Assembly: GCA_018903015.1 (NCBI GenBank)
Contig: JAHIPR010000352.1
Location: 1 to 5,000, forward strand
DNA from: a bacterium
Lineage (GTDB): Bacteria; Atribacterota; JS1; SB-45; 34-128
Direction: 5' to 3'
DNA length: 5,000 nt
Shown here: positions 1 to 4,489 of the stretch, one piece after another
Layout: the number at the start of each line of letters is the position of its first letter
Numbering within the stretch: position 1 is the stretch's first letter
Position numbers and translations under genes: made by a program
The notes under the pieces: model-generated
What the model was told of the DNA's origin: nothing
The model's database searches: none
The model's input: the letters and a program-made list of their open reading frames with translations, nothing else

Positions 1-116
1 GCTATAGTTACTGCCGGGTCACCGGGGGCTAAACGAATTAAAGAAAAGGCGAGAATTGAAACTCCTAATAGTACTGGAATCAACATTAATAATCTTTTAG
101 TAATATACCACTTCAT
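1..116 (-). CDS. ABC transporter permease, DppB/OppB type (5' end only)
   Basis: Only the first 38 codons are in the window; the gene runs off the left edge. The frame opens with ATG at 116 and reads MKWYITKRLLMLIPVL, followed by a hydrophobic first membrane helix (about residues 9-27) and then RLAPGDPA (28-35). A short basic N-terminus, one transmembrane helix and an R-L-x-PGDP motif are the usual opening of inner-membrane permeases of peptide/nickel/opine importers. An AGGA ribosome site lies 8 nt upstream (125-128). The gene follows the substrate-binding protein, as expected for a DppA-DppB order, but a terminator-like hairpin and a possible new promoter lie between them, so it may be transcribed partly on its own. 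The family is secure for so short a fragment. Whether it is dppB, oppB, nikB or a relative cannot be decided from 38 residues. Confidence 0.88.
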   Translation of the reverse strand, partial: MKWYITKRLLMLIPVLLGVSILAFSLIRLAPGDPAVTI

Positions 117-154
117 CTACTAATTCCTATCATCTTTTTAACCACACTTATATT

Positions 155-182
155 ATTATACTTTTTAATCAATGCAATGCAA
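155..182 (-). promoter_or_regulatory. Possible promoter for the permease gene
   Basis: On the minus strand a perfect TATAAT (160-155) is preceded, after a 16-nt spacer, by TTGCAT (182-177), which keeps the TTG of the -35 consensus. It lies just downstream of the terminator-like hairpin at 192-223 and would start transcription near 148, about 30 nt before the permease ATG. The -10 match is strong and the -35 is partial. In A/T-rich sequence a TATAAT can occur by chance, so the call is moderate. Confidence 0.4.
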
Positions 183-191
183 GAAAAAGAT

Positions 192-223
192 AAAAAAAAT
201 GTGCCTTTTTTAAGCACATTTTT
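192..223 (-). terminator. Rho-independent terminator or attenuator after the binding-protein gene
   Basis: Read on the minus strand, AAAAATGTGC (223-214) pairs perfectly with GCACATTTTT (204-195) across a 9-nt loop, and the stem runs into eight T residues (199-192). The GC-containing part of the stem is only 4-5 bp, so it is probably leaky. Placed between a binding protein and its permease, it would let much more binding protein than membrane protein be made. It also has T residues at the other end, so it could act in both directions. Confidence 0.6.
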
Positions 224-233
224 ATTTCAGTCA

Positions 234-262
234 GGGAAGGGGTGACTCAGTCACCCCTTCCC
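234..262 (-). repeat. Perfect 14-bp inverted repeat; strong 3' hairpin of the binding-protein mRNA
   Basis: The arms GGGAAGGGGTGACT (234-247) and AGTCACCCCTTCCC (249-262) are exact reverse complements around a single central base. As RNA this gives a stem of about 12 bp with a 5-nt loop, 32 nt after the TAG of the binding-protein gene. No U-tract follows, so on its own it is not a classic terminator. Together with the terminator at 192-223 it most likely blocks 3' exonucleases and stabilises the binding-protein mRNA. An operator for a dimeric regulator is the alternative. Confidence 0.75.
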
Positions 263-294
263 GTTTACAGAAATTCAAACCAAGAGAGTTTTTT

Positions 295-1929
295 CTATTC
301 TAACCATACCGGGTAGAAGAATTTTCTAGAAGTCGGGTTAAGGACATAACCCTTTACGTTTGTTTTGAAGACTATATTTTGGACTGAATGAGCCAGATAA
401 ACCCATCCGGCATCTTCATGAATCATCTCCTGAGCTTTTTTGTAATATTCTGCTCTCTTTTCATTATCATAGGTCTCTAAGGCAGCAGAGAGAAGTGCTT
501 GATTGGAATTATTTGTATAGAAAGCATAGTTTCCAGCTGTGCCAATAGAACAGGTATTAGCTCCATATAATACATTCATAAAATTATCCGGGTCTCCGTT
601 ATCACCGGTCCACCCTAAAAGGCACATTTGGTGATTTCCGGCTTCAGTTTCCTGGAGATAAGTTCCCCAATCAACCTGATAGAATTTTACAGTTATACCC
701 ACTGCAGCTAAGTAACTTTGAATTGCTTCACCAATCTTGGGAGGATCGAACATGTACGGTCGGGATACCGGCATGACATATAGAGTAACTTCAAAGCCAT
801 CCGGATATCCTGCTTCTGCCAGTAATGTTTTAGCACTCTCGGGATCGTAAGGATAATCTACTATATCATCATTATATCCTAACATAGATGGAGGCATTCC
901 ATTCTTAGCCTTAATTGCTGTTCCCATATAAATATTATCCACTATCGATTGCTTATCAATTGCCATATTGATAGCCTGTCTTACTTTTTTCTTGGTAAGG
1001 GGCTCATAATATCCGGGGGTTTTAACCAGAGGTTCATCTGCTATATCACGTACACCGTTTTTATTGGCATCAATATATCCGTATCCGGTATTCATAGCCA
1101 TATATCCGACATTCATTCCTGCTTGACTCATAAGAGTTAAATCATTATTAGCTTTTATTCTGTCTAAGTCAGCAGGATTGGGATATTCTATACCCTGAAC
1201 CTCACCCACTTCTAAAGCCATAAGTCTTGCTGAAGGGTCAGGAATAACCTTGAAGATTAATTTATCCAGCTTAGCTCTTTCCCTCCAATAATTCTCATTA
1301 GCCTCTAAGGTAATATGGTCATCTTTTACCCATTCGACAAATTTAAAAGGACCGGTACCGCATGGATTTTTAAAGGCATCTCCCTTATACTTTTCGGCAT
1401 TAGTCGGGCTTACAATATTAACGGTGAACATGGCGAGACTGGTCATAATAGAGGCATTCGGTCTTTTTAAGACAAATTTTACCGTATAATCATCAATCTT
1501 CTCCATCTTTTCTACATCGCCAAACATATATCCCCAGTAAGCCCACTCACCATATTGATTATAAGGATGGGTGGTATCATACTGACGTGCAAAGGAAAAG
1601 ACTACTGCATCTGCATTAAAATCAGTTCCGTCATGAAATTTAACCCCTTTTCTCAGGTTAAAAACAATCTCTGTCCCATCTGCTGATGCTTCCCAGGAGG
1701 TAGCCAAACAAGGTTGTATCAATACAGAACCTGCTTCATATTCAACCAAGCCTTCGAAGATATTATCCATCCTCTGAATGGATTCTCCATCAGTTACATC
1801 TGCAGGATCCAATCTAACCGCATCTCCACTGCTGCCGAACACCAGAGTGCCTTCTGCAGAAGCCGATCCAACTACACTAAATACTAATCCTACTGTTAAC
1901 AACAAAACTACAAATAATTTACTTTTCAT
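295..1929 (-). CDS. ABC transporter substrate-binding protein, family 5 (peptide/nickel/opine type)
   Basis: This 544-residue secreted protein binds solute in the periplasm and delivers it to a DppB/DppC-type permease. Residues 1-25 are a signal peptide with a hydrophobic core and an A-S-A cleavage site before E26. There is no cysteine at the site, so it is not a lipoprotein. Family 5 hallmarks are NIFEGLVEY (57-65), LRKGVKFHDGTDFNADAVVFS (92-112), GTGPFKFVEW (191-200) and VRQAINMAID (316-325). Length is normal. Between the MN of the family (279-280) and VRQAIN there is extra sequence with D-A-N-K-N-G-V-R-D-I-A-D-E (287-299), like an EF-hand calcium loop. AAAGGAG (1937-1943) lies 7 nt before the ATG. 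The substrate is not readable; dipeptides, oligopeptides, nickel chelates or sugars are all possible in this family. The permease gene follows. Confidence 0.95.
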   Translation of the reverse strand: MKSKLFVVLLLTVGLVFSVVGSASAEGTLVFGSSGDAVRLDPADVTDGESIQRMDNIFEGLVEYEAGSVLIQPCLATSWEASADGTEIVFNLRKGVKFHDGTDFNADAVVFSFARQYDTTHPYNQYGEWAYWGYMFGDVEKMEKIDDYTVKFVLKRPNASIMTSLAMFTVNIVSPTNAEKYKGDAFKNPCGTGPFKFVEWVKDDHITLEANENYWRERAKLDKLIFKVIPDPSARLMALEVGEVQGIEYPNPADLDRIKANNDLTLMSQAGMNVGYMAMNTGYGYIDANKNGVRDIADEPLVKTPGYYEPLTKKKVRQAINMAIDKQSIVDNIYMGTAIKAKNGMPPSMLGYNDDIVDYPYDPESAKTLLAEAGYPDGFEVTLYVMPVSRPYMFDPPKIGEAIQSYLAAVGITVKFYQVDWGTYLQETEAGNHQMCLLGWTGDNGDPDNFMNVLYGANTCSIGTAGNYAFYTNNSNQALLSAALETYDNEKRAEYYKKAQEMIHEDAGWVYLAHSVQNIVFKTNVKGYVLNPTSRKFFYPVWLE

Positions 1930-1936
1930 ATTTATT

Positions 1937-1943
1937 CTCCTTT
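1937..1943 (-). promoter_or_regulatory. Ribosome binding site of the substrate-binding protein
   Basis: AAAGGAG on the minus strand, 7 nt before the ATG at 1929. It fixes the start, which is also the only one that yields a complete signal peptide. Confidence 0.85.
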
Positions 1944-1990
1944 ATAATACTTTTTAATTAAAAAATCCAATTAATTCTTTAAATAATTTT

Positions 1991-1998
1991 CCTCCTTT
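1991..1998 (-). promoter_or_regulatory. Shine-Dalgarno sequence without a start codon, possible mRNA stabiliser
   Basis: The minus strand carries a perfect AAAGGAGG about 60 nt upstream of the binding-protein ATG. No ATG, GTG or TTG follows at a usable distance; the nearest frame meets TAA at once. The gene has its own ribosome site at 1937-1943. The element would fall within about 10 nt of the 5' end if transcription starts from the promoter at 2012-2020. That resembles the stabilising Shine-Dalgarno elements known near the 5' ends of some Bacillus mRNAs. The function is inferred from position only. Confidence 0.35.
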
Positions 1999-2011
1999 CT
2001 TTCTTATTCTT

Positions 2012-2020
2012 ATTGTATCA
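2012..2020 (-). promoter_or_regulatory. Extended -10 promoter for the substrate-binding protein gene
   Basis: The minus strand reads TGATACAAT (2020-2012): a TACAAT -10 box (5 of 6 consensus bases) preceded by the TGn extension. That extension can replace a good -35, and none is seen at 17 nt (CAAAAT). A TTGAAT at 2035-2030 is too close (12 nt) to serve this box. Predicted start is near 2005, giving a leader of about 75 nt. No clear terminator separates this site from the upstream hydrolase gene, so read-through is possible. Confidence 0.45.
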
Positions 2021-2077
2021 CTGTTGCGAATTCAATTTTGATTAGGCATAAATTAATAGCTTAAAAAAATAATTTAC

Positions 2078-3538
2078 TTATTTTAAATATGATAGAGGAT
2101 TAACCGGCTTACCGTTTAACCTTACTTCAAAATGAAGGTGGGAACCTGTAGCATTTCCAGTTCTTCCTACTTTGCCAATTATGTTTCCCTTTGTCACATA
2201 CTGACCTTTCTTCACTGAATTTACCGAGTTATGAGCATATACAGTAGAATATCCTTCATTATGGCTTAAGATAATTACATTGCCATATCCTCGCATATAT
2301 CCAGAATAGCTTACCCTGCCGCTCTCGGCAGCTACTATATTAGTCCCGGTTGGAGCACCGATATCTATGCCAGAATGAAATTCTTTCCTTCCGCTTGAAA
2401 CCCTCATTCCATAAGGAGAATTAATTCTTTTTCTTACCGGCCAGATAAAGTTATATATACTAAGGCTGGCCCTAGGTACATTGGGAATTCTCAATTGCTG
2501 TCCTGCAGAAATTTTGGAAGCATCGATAATACTATTAGCTGCTATAATAGCTTCTAATTTTACATTATATTCGCGCGAAATGCTCCAGAGACTTTCTCCT
2601 TTTTTTACAGAATAAATTATTTCCTCTGCTGCAGCTTCCTGGCCATATCCTTCTGCTTTGGCAATATCCATATTAGTTATTGGCAGCTTTAATTTTTGAC
2701 CTATAGATAGTCGAGATATTTCTTTTAAATTATTGGTAGAGATAATGGTATTCATATTTACATCATATCTCTGGGATATGCTCCACAGAGAATCTCCCTT
2801 CACTACCGTATAATTTACAATGATTGGCTCCTGTTTCTGGCTAGAGTTAGATACTCCTCCTCCTATTGCGGGAATTTCTAATTTTTGGCCAATTGATAAG
2901 GAATCTTTATCTCTAAGATTATTTACATCAACAATAATTTCCACCGAAGCTCCATATTTTCGAGAAATATTCCATAGACTATCACCTGCTTTAACTGTAT
3001 AAACAATCGGTTCTATATTTTCGGGCTCACTGATATTATTATTCATGTTATTATTCTTTTTATCAATAACTGGCTGGGTAATAATATTTGTTTCAGGGGT
3101 AGTACTTTTAGTAGAGAGAATTTCTATCTGCTGTCCAATAGAAATTAATTCTGAATTAGCAATGTTATTGGTGGCAAGAATTAGATCTACAGAAAGATTA
3201 TATTCTTGGGCAATTGACCATAAAGTCTCTCCTTTTTTTACGATGTGCATATTATAATCAGCAGCAGGGAGATTATCTTGAGGAATTTTAATTATCTGAT
3301 CGATGGATAAACTATCTTTATCTTTAATATTATTAAGAGCTAAAATTAGATTCAAGGAAATATTGTATTCTTTGGAGATGCTCCATAGAGTATCACCCTT
3401 AGTTGCTTTATATGTAATAAATTCATCATTATTATCAGCAAAAGAGTAAAAAGAAATAGAAAAGATAAGCAATAAAAGTAGAGTTAAAAAAATAATGGAA
3501 TTTTTCTTATCTCTATTATGTTTTTGTGCTACATACAT
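2078..3538 (-). CDS. Secreted cell-wall hydrolase: five LysM repeats plus M23 metallopeptidase
   Basis: This 486-residue enzyme probably cuts peptide cross-links of peptidoglycan outside the cytoplasmic membrane. A basic start (residues 7-12, HNRDKK) is followed by a long hydrophobic helix (14-34) that is either a signal peptide, perhaps cut after FA at 34, or a membrane anchor. Five LysM modules bind glycan: about 41-86, 96-141, 178-223, 241-286 and 307-352, each with G-(D/E)-(T/S)-L-W-(S/N)-I near its start. An asparagine-rich linker (about 160-170) separates the second and third. The C-terminal M23 (LytM/peptidase_M23) domain spans about 364-486 with every zinc and catalytic residue in place: H388xxxD392, H436 in YAH, and H467-L-H469. 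It therefore looks active rather than a degenerate NlpD/EnvC-type activator. AGGAGG (3546-3551) lies 7 nt before the ATG. A small DNA-binding protein gene lies 86 nt upstream on the same strand. Confidence 0.95.
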   Translation of the reverse strand: MYVAQKHNRDKKNSIIFLTLLLLLIFSISFYSFADNNDEFITYKATKGDTLWSISKEYNISLNLILALNNIKDKDSLSIDQIIKIPQDNLPAADYNMHIVKKGETLWSIAQEYNLSVDLILATNNIANSELISIGQQIEILSTKSTTPETNIITQPVIDKKNNNMNNNISEPENIEPIVYTVKAGDSLWNISRKYGASVEIIVDVNNLRDKDSLSIGQKLEIPAIGGGVSNSSQKQEPIIVNYTVVKGDSLWSISQRYDVNMNTIISTNNLKEISRLSIGQKLKLPITNMDIAKAEGYGQEAAAEEIIYSVKKGESLWSISREYNVKLEAIIAANSIIDASKISAGQQLRIPNVPRASLSIYNFIWPVRKRINSPYGMRVSSGRKEFHSGIDIGAPTGTNIVAAESGRVSYSGYMRGYGNVIILSHNEGYSTVYAHNSVNSVKKGQYVTKGNIIGKVGRTGNATGSHLHFEVRLNGKPVNPLSYLK

Positions 3539-3545
3539 CCTCTAT

Positions 3546-3551
3546 CCTCCT
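3546..3551 (-). promoter_or_regulatory. Ribosome binding site of the LysM/M23 hydrolase
   Basis: A full AGGAGG, 7 nt upstream of the ATG at 3538, fixes the start of the hydrolase and predicts efficient translation. The 86-bp gap to the upstream HTH gene has no convincing terminator or promoter, which favours co-transcription. Confidence 0.85.
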
Positions 3552-3624
3552 GTATTCATAAATTAATAACCAAAAATGAGGTAAAAAATAAACAATTAAG
3601 AAGTTTCTTCAGGCAGCTAAGCAG

Positions 3625-3804
3625 CTATCTCTTTTTTTTCTCAGGTTTCTTTTCAAAAAAACTATCAATAACCTCCTTTTTAAAACGCCAGATTCTTCCA
3701 ATTTTAACCGCTGGAATCTTTTTGGTTCTTGCCCATTGATAGACAGTAAAAGGTTTTACTTGTAAATATTTCGCTACTTGTTTGGCAGTTAAATATTCTT
3801 CCAC
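3625..3804 (-). CDS. Small excisionase/MerR-like helix-turn-helix DNA-binding protein
   Basis: This 59-residue protein starts with GTG at 3804. It opens EEYLTAKQVAKYLQVK and continues with TVYQWARTKKIPAVKIG and WRFKKEVIDSFF. The pattern L-T-x-x-x-V-A-x-Y-L, a recognition helix (about 18-27), the wing I-P-A-V-K-I-G-R-x-W-R-F (30-41) and a final E-V-I-D helix is that of the short excisionase-family HTH proteins. A lysine-rich tail ends it. AGAGAGG (3813-3819) lies 8 nt before the GTG, and an in-frame stop about 40 nt upstream leaves no ATG alternative. No integrase or phage gene is nearby, so a role as a local transcription regulator is more likely than phage excision. A consensus-like promoter lies just upstream and the LysM/M23 hydrolase just downstream, so the two probably form one transcript and the protein may regulate it. 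Confidence 0.88.
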   Translation of the reverse strand: MEEYLTAKQVAKYLQVKPFTVYQWARTKKIPAVKIGRIWRFKKEVIDSFFEKKPEKKKR

Positions 3805-3812
3805 TTTATAAA

Positions 3813-3819
3813 CCTCTCT
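3813..3819 (-). promoter_or_regulatory. Ribosome binding site that decides the GTG start of the HTH gene
   Basis: AGAGAGG on the minus strand, 8 nt before GTG at 3804. The first ATG-free codons of this frame already encode the conserved start of the HTH domain, so the GTG must be used. Confidence 0.65.
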
Positions 3820-3844
3820 TGATTTATGCCGATTTCTTTATATC

Positions 3845-3873
3845 ATATTATTGTGTTTTGCTAATTTTGTCAA
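3845..3873 (-). promoter_or_regulatory. Sigma-70-type promoter for the HTH and hydrolase genes
   Basis: The minus strand has a perfect TTGACA (3873-3868), exactly 17 nt of spacer and TAATAT (3850-3845, 4 of 6 consensus). Predicted start is near 3838, leaving a leader of about 34 nt before the GTG of the HTH gene. A second possible -10, TATGAT, overlaps 3 nt downstream. This is the best-formed promoter in the window. Confidence 0.65.
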
Positions 3874-3896
3874 TTTTTTTATCTGTTTTTAAATAT

Positions 3897-3915
3897 GGCA
3901 TTTCGCAATACGCCC
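3897..3915. repeat. Palindromic unit 1 (imperfect)
   Basis: GGCATTTCGCAATACGCCC is an imperfect palindrome with GGC and GCC ends and T/A-rich, mismatched inner arms. In pattern (GGGC ... GCCC ends around a short AT-containing core) it resembles the two better units at 3931-3958 and 3969-3993, and is probably a decayed copy. Confidence 0.4.
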
Positions 3916-3930
3916 TTTTTTTATGATTTT

Positions 3931-3958
3931 GTAAGGGCACAATGAATTATGCCCTTCC
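3931..3958. repeat. Palindromic unit 2
   Basis: AAGGGCA (3933-3939) and TGCCCTT (3950-3956) are perfect complements. After one mismatch, AAT/ATT extend the stem. No T-run follows on the minus strand, so it is not a standard terminator for the zinc-ribbon gene upstream of it. Confidence 0.6.
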
Positions 3959-3968
3959 TCTCTTGTTA

Positions 3969-3993
3969 TGGACACGATGCATCGTGCCTCTAC
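3969..3993. repeat. Palindromic unit 3 with perfect 14-bp core
   Basis: CACGATGCATCGTG (3973-3986) is a perfect palindrome. The right flank CCTCTAC and the left flank fit the same larger plan as unit 2 (GTA, purine-rich arm, GCAC...GTGC, pyrimidine-rich arm, TAC), though the left arm is degraded. Intergenic units of this look recur across many uncultured bacterial genomes in my recollection. The core could also be a regulator site. Confidence 0.55.
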
Positions 3994-4048
3994 TTCTGTT
4001 TTCTGATTTTCTTCACACGATACAAATAACTATTCACTATCGACTAAG

Positions 4049-4088
4049 TTAATCGGTGAATTGGAGAATTGGTCAATTGGCTAATTAA
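4049..4088. repeat. 8-bp degenerate tandem repeat, five copies
   Basis: Five consecutive octamers: TTAATCGG, TGAATTGG, AGAATTGG, TCAATTGG, CTAATTAA. Three successive copies share an exact AATTGG core (4059-4064, 4067-4072, 4075-4080) with an 8-bp period; the outer two are diverged. It ends 4 bp beyond the stop codon of the zinc-ribbon gene and lies in its 3' untranslated region. Confidence 0.65.
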
Positions 4089-4092
4089 TTTT

Positions 4093-4425
4093 TCACCTTC
4101 CGCTTTTATCCTTTTCTTTATGCAGCATATCTCCTATCTCCCGGGCAACCCGATAAGGCTTAGTCAAAATTCTGATGGGCATAGACTTTAGAAAATGAGA
4201 TAGATCTTTTTTTATCTCATCAGTTATTCGTTGAGGCTTGGTTAACACCCTATCTATAAAATCTGCAGTGTAGGTTTCTAATAATTTTTCCCGGTTAATT
4301 CTAATTTCGTTTCCGCAAAGACTACACTTAATGTCTTCTAAATATTCACCTATATAGGTAATAGTATGATTGGTTTCTTTATTGCAGTGAAGACAAAAAA
4401 GTTGAGCTTTTACTTTACTCGTCAT
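4093..4425 (-). CDS. Small zinc-ribbon protein of unknown function
   Basis: This 110-residue, basic, probably cytoplasmic protein has no signal peptide. C11-L-H-C14 and C34-S-L-C37, about 20 residues apart, form a typical four-cysteine zinc ribbon at the N-terminus. The C-terminal half has an internal duplication: RVLTKPQRITDEI (59-71) and RILTKPYRVAREI (85-97), 26 residues apart, with charged helices between. I recall conserved proteins of this build in anaerobic Firmicutes and thermophiles, sometimes labelled only 'bh protein', with no known role. RNA or DNA binding would suit the charge and the ribbon but is inference. It follows the lytic transglycosylase by 64 nt on the same strand. Its ATG has only a weak AAGAA immediately upstream, while a full Shine-Dalgarno lies 30 nt away behind a hairpin. 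An in-frame TAA 9 nt upstream excludes an earlier start. Confidence 0.85.
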   Translation of the reverse strand: MTSKVKAQLFCLHCNKETNHTITYIGEYLEDIKCSLCGNEIRINREKLLETYTADFIDRVLTKPQRITDEIKKDLSHFLKSMPIRILTKPYRVAREIGDMLHKEKDKSGR

Positions 4426-4484
4426 TTGTTCTTAAGTTCGCCGTATCGAACTTCTACCTCCTTTTTTAATCCAGTAAAAACCAT
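4422..4484 (-). CDS. Possible 20-codon leader ORF overlapping the zinc-ribbon gene
   Basis: An ATG at 4484 opens a frame reading MVFTGLKKEVEVRYGE and ending in KNK, whose TGA (4424-4422) overlaps the ATG of the zinc-ribbon gene as ATGA. That overlap is the classic geometry of translational coupling. Against it, no clear ribosome site precedes this ATG and the strong Shine-Dalgarno at 4456-4463 lies inside the frame. The frame may therefore be accidental. The peptide matches nothing I recognise. Confidence 0.25.
   Translation of the reverse strand: MVFTGLKKEVEVRYGELKNK
4434..4463 (-). promoter_or_regulatory. Distant Shine-Dalgarno bridged by a hairpin to the zinc-ribbon start
   Basis: On the minus strand a full AAGGAGGT (4463-4456) is followed after 2 nt by AAGTTCG (4453-4447), a 6-nt loop and the exact complement CGAACTT (4440-4434). 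Eight nt later comes the ATG at 4425. In linear RNA the spacing is 30 nt, too long for initiation. With the 7-bp stem folded, the effective distance is about 10 nt. No other start codon lies at a usable distance behind the Shine-Dalgarno. Phage T4 genes 38 and 25 are known to use such a bridge. Confidence 0.5.
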
Positions 4485-4489
4485 TCCAT

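Noticed and set aside
243..253. TGACTCAGTCA core of the strong hairpin as a transcription-factor site
   Set aside because: It resembles a eukaryotic bZIP site, which has no meaning here; position after a stop codon fits an RNA hairpin better.
949..1140. Plus-strand reading frame of 63 codons inside the binding-protein gene
   Set aside because: It lies wholly antisense to a well-supported gene, has no ribosome site and no recognisable protein pattern.
2041..2077. Terminator after the LysM/M23 gene
   Set aside because: The only inverted repeat (TAAATTA/TAATTTA) is purely A/T with a 14-nt loop and no following T-run.
3580..3627. Terminator between the HTH gene and the hydrolase gene
   Set aside because: GAAG/CTTC around AAA gives only a 4-bp stem, and the GCAGC copies nearby are direct, not inverted, repeats. 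Too weak to call.
3518..3739. Plus-strand reading frame of 73 codons opposite the HTH gene
   Set aside because: The minus strand encodes a clear excisionase-type HTH with promoter and ribosome site; the plus frame is a shadow.
3897..3922. Plus-strand terminator made of palindromic unit 1 and the following T7
   Set aside because: The stem has only 3 GC pairs before mismatches and there is no plus-strand gene for it to terminate.
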